Notes under the pieces: generated by a model | The model's database searches: none | Told to the model about the DNA's origin: nothing | Seen by the model: only the letters and a program-made list of their open reading frames with translations | Shown: piece after piece, positions 6,621 through 14,402 of the stretch | Numbering within the stretch: the first letter of the stretch is position 1 | Layout of the letters: every line of letters starts with the position of its first letter | Position numbers and translations under genes: made by a program | From: Candidatus Omnitrophota bacterium | GTDB taxonomy: Bacteria > Omnitrophota > Gorgyraeia > Zapsychrales > Zapsychraceae | Direction of reading: 5' to 3' | Assembly (NCBI GenBank): GCA_020430005.1 | Contig: JAGQKQ010000008.1 | Coordinates: 1-17,848 of the forward strand | Length of the DNA: 17,848 bases

Positions 6621-7713
6621 ATGTTAGATGATATAACGGATCAGATTTCTCATATTGAAGATCAACTGAACCAACTCAGGGGGTTTCTTTGACCTTCCGC
6701 AAAAGCAGGAACAGATTGATAACATTCAGAATGTAATGAATCAGCCGGACTTCTGGGATGATCAGGAGAAGTCCAACAAGCTGATGAAGGAATTAAAGTA
6801 TTTAAAGTCATGTGTTGAGCCTTTCGATAGCACGGCCGCTAAATTGAAAGAGTTAAAAGAGCTGGCCGAACTTTCGGAAGACGAACCCGATCTTTTACAG
6901 CAAATACAAGATGAATTAAATAACCTCGCGACGGATGTGGAGCGTGTGGAATTGCAGAGTATGCTGGCCGGCCCGTTTGACCGGAATAATGCGATTCTCA
7001 GTATCAATGCCGGCGCGGGAGGAACAGAATCTTGTGATTGGGCGAGTATGCTGTTAAGAATGTATATCCGCTGGGGGGAAACACATGATTGCCAGGTGAC
7101 AACGCTGGACATATTGCACGGTGAAGAAGCGGGCATTAAAAATGTCACGCTTTCAATTGAAGGTGATATGGCTTACGGTTATTTAAAGGCCGAGCGCGGT
7201 GTTCATCGTCTGGTTCGAATTTCTCCTTTTGATTCCAATAAGCGCCGGCACACGTCATTCGCTTCCATTGATGTTATTCCTGAAATCGAAGACGATGTGG
7301 ATGTGGAGATTAATCCGGAAGACCTACGGATCGATATTTACCGTTCTTCAGGCCCGGGAGGGCAGAGTGTAAATACAACCGATTCCGCCGTCAGGATTAC
7401 ACACATTCCGACCAATATCGTTGTACAGTGTCAAAACGAGCGGTCACAATTGCAGAATAAACAGACAGCCATGAAATTGTTAAAGGCTAAACTGTTTGAG
7501 TTAAAGCAGCAGGAACAAGAAGAGAAGATGAGTAAAGAATACGGGCAGAAACAAAAGATCGAATGGGGAAGTCAGATTCGTTCTTACGTTATGCATCCGT
7601 ATTCTATGGTGAAAGATCACCGGACAAATGTGGAAACAGGAAATGTCGCGAAAGTTATGGACGGTGATTTGGACTTATTTATTGAAGCCTATTTAAAACA
7701 AAAGAAAAAATAA
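6621..7713 (+). CDS. prfB: Peptide chain release factor 2, with programmed +1 frameshift
   Basis: RF2 recognises UAA and UGA stop codons and triggers peptide release on the ribosome. The coding sequence is split: 23 codons from ATG 6621 reach an in-frame TGA (6690-6692), and translation continues in the +1 frame from GAC at 6691 to the stop at 7711-7713, giving 363 aa, close to the usual ~365. In the joined protein the stop-recognition SPF is at 201-203 and the catalytic GGQ at 246-248. The N-terminal coiled coil and the QPDFWDD signature bridge the junction region. Any start after the shift, such as ATG 6736, would cut off 38 conserved residues. The Shine-Dalgarno before 6621 is weak. The gene has its own promoter and is followed by the secA-lnt pair. 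Confidence 0.96.
6678..6693 (+). promoter_or_regulatory. RF2 +1 frameshift site
   Basis: AGGGGG (6678-6683), a 3-nt spacer TTT, the slippery CTT (6687-6689) and TGA C (6690-6693) reproduce the classic autoregulatory signal. The internal Shine-Dalgarno-like AGGGGG and the poor TGA-C stop push the ribosome from CTT TGA to TTT GAC when RF2 is scarce. Spacing equals that of the E. coli site. Confidence 0.96.
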
Positions 7714-7723
7714 ATATAGAGCG

Positions 7724-7780
7724 CCGGTTATCCAGTGACCAAGAGCCTCGGGGTTTCTGGGTCACGGGGCTTCCGGGTTA
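7724..7780 (-). repeat. Octamer-repeat palindromic element 1 (prfB-secA spacer)
   Basis: Four adjacent 8-nt units on the plus strand, CGGGGTTT, CTGGGTCA, CGGGGCTT and CCGGGTTA (7749-7780), share the pattern CnGGGyyw; on the minus strand this is nRRCCCnG. The left part (7733-7748) holds degenerate units in the opposite orientation, and GTGACC (7735-7740) pairs with GGTCAC (7760-7765 region), so the whole can fold back. It is much more GC-rich than the surrounding spacer. A related element occurs at 16041-16119. Confidence 0.5.
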
Positions 7781-7805
7781 CGATTAAAATTTAAGGAATA
7801 TTATT

Positions 7806-10800
7806 ATGTTAAATTTTGTTGCCAGAAAATTTGTCGCGAGCGGTACGCAAAAACTGATTGAAAAATTGGAACCGAAAATTCATGTCCACGTGCCGGAAGA
7901 TTTGCCACTTCCATCCATCCACCGTTTAAAAACATTTTGTCCGATTGTCGCCAGGATTGCCGGTATGGAATCCGACATGGAGCGTCTAACGGACGATCAA
8001 CTGAAAGCCAAGACTGGGGAATTCCGTGCCAAATATGACGCGGTCGTTAAAGACGCCAAGCAAAAGGTGACGGAGCTTCGCGATCAATACCGGGCGACAA
8101 CTAACTATGATGAAAAAGAAAGTATTAATATCAAACTGGATGCCGCCAAAGAAGAATTAAAGAAAACTAAGAAGACTATTCTGGATGAAATATTACCCGA
8201 AGCCTTTGCTGTTGTGCGCGAAACAGGCAAGCGTGTTTTAAACATGCGTCACTATGATGTGCAGATGATTGGCGGAATGGTATTGCATAACGGAAACATC
8301 GCCGAGATGACCACCGGGGAAGGTAAAACGCTGATGGCGACCTTGCCGGCATATCTTAATGGATTAACCGGGGAAGGCGTTCACGTTGTAACGGTGAATG
8401 ATTATCTTGCGCATCGGGACAGTGAATGGATGGGGCCGGTTTTTTATTTTCTTGGTCTGAGCGTTGGAAACATTCAACATGATATGGTTCCTTCGGAACG
8501 GCAAAAGGCCTATGCCTGTGATATTACTTATGGAACGAACAATGAGTTCGGCTTTGATTATCTGCGCGATAACATGGTGAATTATCGGGAAGATATGGTG
8601 CAACGTCCGCATAATTTCGCGATTGTTGATGAGGTGGACAGTATTTTGATTGATGAGGCCCGTACACCGCTGATTATCTCCGGCCCGGCCGAAAAATCTA
8701 CAGACACTTATTACCGCGCGAATGAAATTGCGAAGAAATTAAAAGGGCGACGCATTACGGAAAAGGACGAAGTTGATGCCAAGTACAAAGGCGAAGATTT
8801 GTCAGAAGGTTTTGATTATTTAGCCGACGAAAAAAATAAATCAATATCAATGACCGAACAAGGGGAAGAGACCGCGGCCAAAATGTTTGGTATTGATAAT
8901 CTTCATGATATGGAAACGATTGAGTATCGTCACCATATTTTACAGGCTTTACGCGCGCGGGAATTCTTCAAAATCGATGTTGATTATGTTATCCGCGAAG
9001 GACAGGTTGTTATTGTTGATGAATTTACAGGACGATTGATGCCCGGACGCCGCTGGTCCGATGGTCTTCATCAGGCGGTGGAAGCCAAAGAAGGAATAAA
9101 AATTGAGCGGGAAAATCAGACGCTGGCGACCATCACCTTTCAGAATTATTTCCGCATGTATGAAAAACTTTCGGGGATGACCGGAACCGCCGACACTGAA
9201 GCGACAGAGTTTAAACAGATTTATGATTTGGATGTGGCTGTTATTCCGACGAATAAGATTCTTCAGCGCAAAAATTATCCGGATAGTATCTACAAAACAA
9301 CTCGTGAAAAATTTAACGCGGTTGTAGCTGATATTGAAGAATGTCATAAGCAGGGGCAGCCGGTTCTGGTGGGAACGATTTCTATTGAAAAATCCGAGTT
9401 GTTATCCCGTATGCTGAAACAAAAAGGGATTCCTCATCAAGTTCTCAACGCGAAATTTCATGAGCAGGAAGCGAATATTATTGCCCAGGCCGGACGGTAT
9501 AAAGCTGTTACAATCGCGACGAACATGGCTGGTCGTGGAACGGATATTGTTCTGGGTGGAAACGCTGAGTTTCTGGCCAAGAATCTCGCCGAGCAAAAGA
9601 GCAAGGGAGATGAAAATCAGGAAAATGTCGAAGACCTCACCGCAAAATTTATTGCCCAATTCAAAGAACAAACCAAAGAAGAACAGAAAAAAGTACTCGA
9701 AGTCGGCGGACTTCACGTCATCGGGACTGAGCGGCATGAATCCCGGCGGATTGATAATCAGTTACGCGGTCGTCAAGGACGTCAGGGTGATCCGGGTTCT
9801 TCCAAATTTTTTGTATCGTTGGAAGATGATTTGATGCGTTTATTTGCTTCCGACCGGATTATGGGATTGATGGATAAGCTGGGGATGGAAGAAGGACAGG
9901 TTCTTGAGCATCCTTGGTTAAGCAAAGCGTTGGAAAATGCACAGCGTCGGGTGGAAGGGCACAACTTTGAAATTCGTAAACATCTTCTGGAATATGATGA
10001 TGTTATGAATAAGCAGCGTGAAGTTATTTACCGTCTGCGTTTGGCGATTTTAGAAAGTAATAATATCAAACATCTTTATGAGGAAGCTTTAGGGGACGCG
10101 CTTTACGGCGCGATTGTTGATCATCTCTTTTCCGGAACAGAAGAAGAGACGAAATGGGATATCGATGAATTAGAGGTTTATCTGAAAACAAACTTTCAAT
10201 TAGATATCAGCCGTCATAAGGAACGCATGAAAGATATGACGCAGGATGAAATCTTTGATTTGCTTAATAAAGAATTATTAGCGTTGTACGACGTTAAGGA
10301 GCAACAGATCGGGGCCGAACATTTGCGGCATCTGGAACGGATGTTGTATATGCATACGATTGATTCCAAATGGAAAGACCACCTGTACGCGATGGATCAA
10401 TTAAAGGAGGGGATCGGGTTGCGTTCCTATGCCCAGCGTAATCCTTTGATTGAGTATAAAAAAGAAGGCTTTCAAATGTTCCAGGACATGTATGCTTCCA
10501 TTAATCAGGAAGTCGCGGAAATCATTTTCAAAATACAGCCTCTCGGGCCATCGGGTGGTGGTGGCAGTTCTGGACAAGGCGCAGGGCTACCTCCCAAAAG
10601 ACCAAAAGGTGTTTTTGGCTCTTTACCCCAAAATTTAATTCATGAAGAGGCCTCCGGTTTATCGTCAGCTCCTACACAATCTTTCGGTGCTTTGCCTCAA
10701 CAATCTCAACCTCAAGCTCCACCCAAGCCGACGCCGATCCGTAATGACGAGAGCGCGAAAGTCGGTCGGAATGATCCCTGTCCTTGCGGCAGCGGTAAAA

Positions 10801-10826
10801 AGTATAAAAAGTGTTGTGGTCAATAA
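7806..10826 (+). CDS. secA: Protein translocase ATPase SecA
   Basis: SecA is the motor that pushes unfolded precursor proteins through SecYEG using ATP. The 1006-aa product has the DEAD-like motor with Walker A MTTGEGKT (168-175), DYLAHRD, the Walker B region VDEVDSILIDEARTPLIISG, the preprotein cross-linking domain, NBD2 (NMAGRGTDIVLGG, RHESRRIDNQLRGRQGRQGDPGSS), the helical wing and scaffold, a Gly/Pro/Gln-rich linker and a C-terminal zinc motif CPCGSGKKYKKCC that binds SecB or ribosomes. AAGGA precedes the ATG. Compared with the ~840-900-aa standard, there is a ~30-residue N-terminal extension and a charged, probably coiled-coil insertion of about 45-50 residues (about 79-126) before LPEAFAVVRE. 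Its 3' end overlaps the likely start of lnt. Confidence 0.97.
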   Translation: MLNFVARKFVASGTQKLIEKLEPKIHVHVPEDLPLPSIHRLKTFCPIVARIAGMESDMERLTDDQLKAKTGEFRAKYDAVVKDAKQKVTELRDQYRATTNYDEKESINIKLDAAKEELKKTKKTILDEILPEAFAVVRETGKRVLNMRHYDVQMIGGMVLHNGNIAEMTTGEGKTLMATLPAYLNGLTGEGVHVVTVNDYLAHRDSEWMGPVFYFLGLSVGNIQHDMVPSERQKAYACDITYGTNNEFGFDYLRDNMVNYREDMVQRPHNFAIVDEVDSILIDEARTPLIISGPAEKSTDTYYRANEIAKKLKGRRITEKDEVDAKYKGEDLSEGFDYLADEKNKSISMTEQGEETAAKMFGIDNLHDMETIEYRHHILQALRAREFFKIDVDYVIREGQVVIVDEFTGRLMPGRRWSDGLHQAVEAKEGIKIERENQTLATITFQNYFRMYEKLSGMTGTADTEATEFKQIYDLDVAVIPTNKILQRKNYPDSIYKTTREKFNAVVADIEECHKQGQPVLVGTISIEKSELLSRMLKQKGIPHQVLNAKFHEQEANIIAQAGRYKAVTIATNMAGRGTDIVLGGNAEFLAKNLAEQKSKGDENQENVEDLTAKFIAQFKEQTKEEQKKVLEVGGLHVIGTERHESRRIDNQLRGRQGRQGDPGSSKFFVSLEDDLMRLFASDRIMGLMDKLGMEEGQVLEHPWLSKALENAQRRVEGHNFEIRKHLLEYDDVMNKQREVIYRLRLAILESNNIKHLYEEALGDALYGAIVDHLFSGTEEETKWDIDELEVYLKTNFQLDISRHKERMKDMTQDEIFDLLNKELLALYDVKEQQIGAEHLRHLERMLYMHTIDSKWKDHLYAMDQLKEGIGLRSYAQRNPLIEYKKEGFQMFQDMYASINQEVAEIIFKIQPLGPSGGGGSSGQGAGLPPKRPKGVFGSLPQNLIHEEASGLSSAPTQSFGALPQQSQPQAPPKPTPIRNDESAKVGRNDPCPCGSGKKYKKCCGQ

Positions 10827-12327
10827 AACGAATTCTTCTATAACAAAGAATGTGTTGTTGTGCTGTTTATCGGCACTTTTATTAATTCTTTCCTTCCCAA
10901 AGTTTGATCTGTGGCCGCTGATCTGGGTGGCGCTGGTTCCTTTATTCCTTGCTATTGACGGTAAAAGAAAAATTACTTCGACGTTATACGCTTATCTAAC
11001 AGGCATTTTGTTTTTTTTCGGAGTGATTTATTGGTTTGTCCATGTTACAGGTATCGGTATGATCATCATGGTGATTGTCTTCGGGTTATACTTCGCGTTG
11101 TTTGGCTTCTTCCATAGTTTTTTTCAAAATAGAAATAAGCTGTTTAGTATTTTTCTTATTCCCGCGCTTTGGGTGTTAACGGAATTTCTGCGGGCGCATC
11201 TTTTTTCCGGTTTTGACTGGGCGTCTTTGGGACATTCTCAGTATAAGAATCTTTTGTTTATCCAAATTGCCGATATCACCGGTGTGTTCGGTATTTCCTT
11301 TTTGATCGTGATGGTCAATATGATCATTAAAGATTTGTGGGTCACTAAAAAGGCAGGAGCTTCGCTGCTAATAACTGTTCTGTTTTTTTTGATCACGCTG
11401 GGCTATGGTGTTTTTCAATTAAATCAGCCGCATAGCAATGGGAAAACGATCAAAGCGGCGGTGGTACAGGCGAATGTTGATCAGAATATGAAGTGGAATG
11501 AATCGTTCTGGCCGGCGATCATGAAAAAACATATGCACCTAACCCGGCAAGCCGCGGAAGAACAGCCGGATGTCATTATCTGGCCGGAAACATCGCTGCC
11601 TAATATTTTGTGGGAAGACGCGTATCTTTTAAATGATCTGATCGATTTCATTAAGACCGAAAGAATTCCGGTGATTGTCGGAGCGGTTGTCCAGGAAGAG
11701 TTGGATGTCTATTACAATTCGGCTTTATTGTTTTTGGAAGACGGAGAACTGGCCGGGCAATACAACAAATTGCATCTGGTTCCTTTTGGAGAATACATTC
11801 CGTTTCGTGGGGTTTTTCCGTTTCTGGAAGATATTATCCCGATCGCAGATTTTACATCCGGTCAGGATTTTACGGTTTTATCCTTGAAAGGTAAAAAGAT
11901 TTCGGCTTTAATTTGTTTTGAGGATACGCTTTCAGCGTTAGCCCGAGGATTTGTGCGTCAGGGCGCGGAGATTTTGGTTAATCTGACGAATGATGCATGG
12001 TTTAAAGATACCAAGGCTCCGTATCTTCACATGCAATCCGCGTCGTTTAGAACGATTGAAACACGACGTCCTCTGATTCGTGCCGCCAACACAGGGGTCA
12101 GTTGTTTTATTGACGCGACCGGGCGCATTCAAAACATGGTCCGTAATGAAGCCGGAAAGCCTACCTATGTGGAAGGGTTCGCCGTGTATACAATGAATCT
12201 TAATAATGAAGAAACCTTTTACACAAAATTCGGTGATATTTTTACATACTTATGCTTTGCTTGTTTTCTTTTAGGGTTTATAATTAGAAATGATAAAAAT
12301 AAAACCCAAATATCCGAACCTAGGTAG
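10816..12327 (+). CDS. lnt: Apolipoprotein N-acyltransferase
   Basis: Lnt transfers the third acyl chain to the N-terminal Cys of outer-membrane lipoproteins in the inner membrane. After several N-terminal membrane segments (starting LLCCLSALLLILSFPKFDLW) the protein has a periplasmic nitrilase-like domain with the Glu-Lys-Cys triad: Glu258 in IIWPETSLP, Lys318 in YNKLHLVPFGEY and Cys367 in ALICFED, then NLTNDAWF. These numbers use the GTG at 10816, which overlaps the secA stop by 11 nt, gives a short basic N-terminus before helix 1 and a 503-aa length close to E. coli Lnt (512). A GTG at 10852 is an alternative. The open frame extends further upstream inside secA, but that part is low-quality shadow sequence. 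Neither start has a clear Shine-Dalgarno, so coupling to secA translation is likely. Confidence 0.92.
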   Translation: MVNKTNSSITKNVLLCCLSALLLILSFPKFDLWPLIWVALVPLFLAIDGKRKITSTLYAYLTGILFFFGVIYWFVHVTGIGMIIMVIVFGLYFALFGFFHSFFQNRNKLFSIFLIPALWVLTEFLRAHLFSGFDWASLGHSQYKNLLFIQIADITGVFGISFLIVMVNMIIKDLWVTKKAGASLLITVLFFLITLGYGVFQLNQPHSNGKTIKAAVVQANVDQNMKWNESFWPAIMKKHMHLTRQAAEEQPDVIIWPETSLPNILWEDAYLLNDLIDFIKTERIPVIVGAVVQEELDVYYNSALLFLEDGELAGQYNKLHLVPFGEYIPFRGVFPFLEDIIPIADFTSGQDFTVLSLKGKKISALICFEDTLSALARGFVRQGAEILVNLTNDAWFKDTKAPYLHMQSASFRTIETRRPLIRAANTGVSCFIDATGRIQNMVRNEAGKPTYVEGFAVYTMNLNNEETFYTKFGDIFTYLCFACFLLGFIIRNDKNKTQISEPR

Positions 12328-12332
12328 ATGTA

Positions 12333-12361
12333 ATATCCTATAACATATGGTTTTGGGATAT
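12333..12361 (+). repeat. Hairpin in lnt-response regulator spacer
   Basis: ATATCCTATAAC (12333-12344) pairs with GTTTTGGGATAT (12350-12361) around a 5-nt loop: 11 of 12 positions paired, including one G-U. A small CAGG-TTT-CCTG hairpin follows directly. There is no T-run after either stem, so this is not a standard terminator. CCCAAA (12305-12310, within the lnt end) could compete for TTTGGG (12352-12357). It begins 5 nt after the lnt stop. Confidence 0.5.
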
Positions 12362-12405
12362 CAGGTTTCCTGTAAAAAGAAGAAAACAAAAATCAGGAGA
12401 GAACG

Positions 12406-13134
12406 ATGAAAAAACATCTTGTTAATGTTAAATTTATCAGCTGGTGTTTAGTAGTCTTATATCTTTTTTCAACGGGCATATATCTGCAGAAATTTCGTTT
12501 GGATCCGACAACCGATTCGCTAATCATGGCGGTGTTATTTGGAATTTTATTGCTCGGAGCGATAGGGCTTATTGTCATGCGCGATTGGGGACGCATATTA
12601 CTTTTGCTCGGTAATATTTTTCTGGTTGTTTATCTGCTGATTCCCTATTTTGCGAATATGGAAGATTTGCTTCCGATCAGTTACATTCTGATGAGCGCGA
12701 TAGTTATTCTATTCTATACACAGGACAAAGTTCGAACGGCGTTCTCGATGAGTTTTGCCGGTGAGAAGGAATGGAAAAGTGTTTTGATTGTGGATGACGA
12801 CGAAACAATTCTGGCCGCCGTGCGTAAAATTCTGATGAAAGAGGGCTATTCTGTATTGACGGCGCATTCTGGAGAAGACGGGCTTTATATCGCGAAAAAA
12901 CAGCGACCCGATTTAATTATCCTTGATGTTATCCTTCCGGGAATGAAGGGCCGGGAGTTGTGCGAAAAAATTAAAGGCGATCCATCTACACATGATATTC
13001 CGGTTATTTTCTTAACGTCAAAAGATTCTCCTGATGATATTGAGGCAGAAAAAAAGGCAGGCGCTCAGGAGCATTTAACAAAACCTATTGATTCCAGGGT
13101 GTTGCTTTCTGTCGTTAATGGTATTTTGAGATAA
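12406..13134 (+). CDS. Membrane-anchored single-receiver response regulator
   Basis: The 242-aa protein joins a four-helix membrane domain to a CheY-like receiver. Hydrophobic segments lie at about 10-27, 38-57, 62-82 and 87-104. The receiver covers about 124-242 and has all key residues: the acidic pair Asp130-Asp131 (LIVDDDE), phospho-acceptor Asp174 (IILDVILPG), Thr204 (FLTSKD) and Lys226 (LTKPID). No DNA-binding, enzymatic or other output domain follows. A strong AGGAG precedes the ATG. It stands between spacers on both sides, with no adjacent histidine kinase. A receiver fixed to the membrane could act as a phosphate-gated scaffold or phosphate sink; its partner is unknown. Confidence 0.85.
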   Translation: MKKHLVNVKFISWCLVVLYLFSTGIYLQKFRLDPTTDSLIMAVLFGILLLGAIGLIVMRDWGRILLLLGNIFLVVYLLIPYFANMEDLLPISYILMSAIVILFYTQDKVRTAFSMSFAGEKEWKSVLIVDDDETILAAVRKILMKEGYSVLTAHSGEDGLYIAKKQRPDLIILDVILPGMKGRELCEKIKGDPSTHDIPVIFLTSKDSPDDIEAEKKAGAQEHLTKPIDSRVLLSVVNGILR

Positions 13135-13177
13135 GCCGGATGATAAACGTATTTTTAATCCTCAGAGTTGTTCATCA

Positions 13178-13206
13178 TTAAAGACAATCTGTGGAGGTTA
13201 TATATT
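13178..13206 (+). promoter_or_regulatory. Possible promoter upstream of LpxL-like gene
   Basis: TTAAAG (13178-13183), 17 nt, TATATT (13201-13206). The -10 is good and the -35 weak (3 of 6). It would start transcription near 13213, about 38 nt before the ATG at 13251. The GGAGG at 13193-13197 has no in-frame start nearby and lies upstream of the predicted transcript start. Confidence 0.3.
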
Positions 13207-13250
13207 AATCTTTAACTTACCTGCCAGAAAATTTTTTACTGAATACTACC

Positions 13251-14192
13251 ATGTCGAACGCACCGTCCAAACGTTTTCAACGGGCCATCGCCCGATATAG
13301 TCTAAGAACAGCATCGTGGCTTCTGCAATGGCTTCCACCGTCGGCTGTGACAGGATTGACGAATTTCCTTGTGGCTGTCGGTTACGGTTTGGTGGGGCGC
13401 CAGAAAAAAATTGCCCGCGAGAGTTTAAAGATCGCCTTTGGCGATTCAAAGACAGATGAAGAAATTGCGCAGATTGTCCGGCAGTGTTTTCACAACCTGG
13501 GTCGGGGAATGGTGGAGATGCTCTATTATCTTTCCCACCCTAATAAGGTTGAACAATTTGTCCATTTTGAAGGACAGGAGCATTTGGACAATGCGTTAAA
13601 ACAGGGAAAAGGAGTGGTCGCGATTACGGCCCATTTCGGGAATTTTCCTTTAATGATGCTTTACTGTGCTTTAAAAGGTTATCCGTCCAACTCTATTATT
13701 CGACCAACACGTGACCAGAAACTTGAGAAATATCTTTTTCGCAAACGGAAGGAATCGGGATTAAACACGGTTTACGCGGTTCCTCGTAAAGAATGCGTCA
13801 GTCAGTCTTTAAAAGTATTGCGTAACAACGAAGTATTATTCATTCCGATGGACCAGAATTTCGGCAGTGCCGGCGGCGTGTTTGTCGACTTTTTTGGACA
13901 AAAGGCAGCTACAGCAACAGGTCCGGTTGTTTTTGCCAAACGAACAGGTGCACTGATTGTGCCGATGTTCATTGTTCGCGACGGCGACAGTAACCGGCAT
14001 AAAGTGATTATTGAAAAACCTATCACATTGGTTGAAAAAGAAACAGAAGATCAAACATTGTCTTATAATATCGGTGTGATTACACATTTGATTGAACAAT
14101 ATATCCGTCAATATCCGCATGAATGGGGATGGATGCACCGTCGATGGAAAAGTAAACCGTCAAGCCCGGACGCGAAGAGAACAGGAGTTTAG
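13251..14192 (+). CDS. LpxL/HtrB-family lipid A acyltransferase-like protein
   Basis: This 313-aa protein belongs to the family that adds secondary acyl chains to lipid A (LpxL/LpxM) or acylates related lipids at the inner membrane. The fold signs are an N-terminal membrane-associated segment with RQKKIARESLKIAFG (50-64), the acceptor block GVVAITAHFGNFPL (121-134), IIRPTRDQKLEKYL (149-162), IPMDQN (198-203) with VDFFG, and the terminal EWGWMHRRWK. The catalytic motif is normally H-x4-(D/E); here His128 is followed at +5 by Pro133 instead of an acid. The ATG at 13251 lacks a Shine-Dalgarno but gives the family-typical N-terminus. It is followed 1 nt later by a small membrane protein gene and probably heads an envelope operon running to the HAD gene. 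Confidence 0.82.
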   Translation: MSNAPSKRFQRAIARYSLRTASWLLQWLPPSAVTGLTNFLVAVGYGLVGRQKKIARESLKIAFGDSKTDEEIAQIVRQCFHNLGRGMVEMLYYLSHPNKVEQFVHFEGQEHLDNALKQGKGVVAITAHFGNFPLMMLYCALKGYPSNSIIRPTRDQKLEKYLFRKRKESGLNTVYAVPRKECVSQSLKVLRNNEVLFIPMDQNFGSAGGVFVDFFGQKAATATGPVVFAKRTGALIVPMFIVRDGDSNRHKVIIEKPITLVEKETEDQTLSYNIGVITHLIEQYIRQYPHEWGWMHRRWKSKPSSPDAKRTGV

Positions 14193-14193
14193 T

Positions 14194-14367
14194 ATGGCTG
14201 ATTCTTATAAAACATTTTTAAAGGCCCTTTTAGGTGTTGTTATTTTGATTGTTGGCGTAACAATGATTTTGGCCTGGTGGCCGCAGGTTGTGGCATTATT
14301 CCAGGGGTTTTTGGGGTTAGCGTTCGCTATAGCAGGCATGCTCGTATTGTACTCCATCAGTAAGTAA
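14194..14367 (+). CDS. 57-aa two-helix membrane protein
   Basis: An ATG at 14194 with AGGAG 6 nt upstream begins a 57-residue protein: a short polar start (MADSYKTFLK), a hydrophobic helix at about 11-27, a WW turn (28-29), and a second helix at about 32-53 ending in SISK. I do not recognise a family. An open frame extends upstream into the acyltransferase gene, but the ribosome site and position one base after the acyltransferase stop fix this start. Close packing suggests co-translation with the acyltransferase and possibly a role in the same membrane process; that is inference. Confidence 0.75.
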   Translation: MADSYKTFLKALLGVVILIVGVTMILAWWPQVVALFQGFLGLAFAIAGMLVLYSISK

Positions 14368-14374
14368 ACACATT

Positions 14375-14402
14375 CTAAGAACTAAGCACTAGGAGCTGGA
14401 AT
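14375..14402 (+). repeat. Degenerate heptamer array that includes the antiporter RBS
   Basis: Four successive 7-nt units, CTAAGAA, CTAAGCA, CTAGGAG and CTGGAAT, fill the spacer between the small membrane protein and the antiporter. The third unit supplies the GGAG that serves as Shine-Dalgarno for the TTG start at 14402. The period is clear by eye but the units are few and diverged. Confidence 0.4.

Noticed and set aside
6736..7713. prfB starting at ATG 6736 as a complete 325-aa gene
   Set aside because: The upstream 23 codons, the AGGGGG/CTT-TGA-C signal and the RF2-typical N-terminus show that translation starts at 6621 and shifts frame.
10642..10815. Longer lnt start at ATG 10642
   Set aside because: The extra residues are encoded entirely within secA, are basic and low-complexity, and do not match Lnt N-termini.
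13140..13181. 13-codon open frame after the receiver gene
   Set aside because: It has no ribosome site and no sign of selection, and could easily arise by chance.
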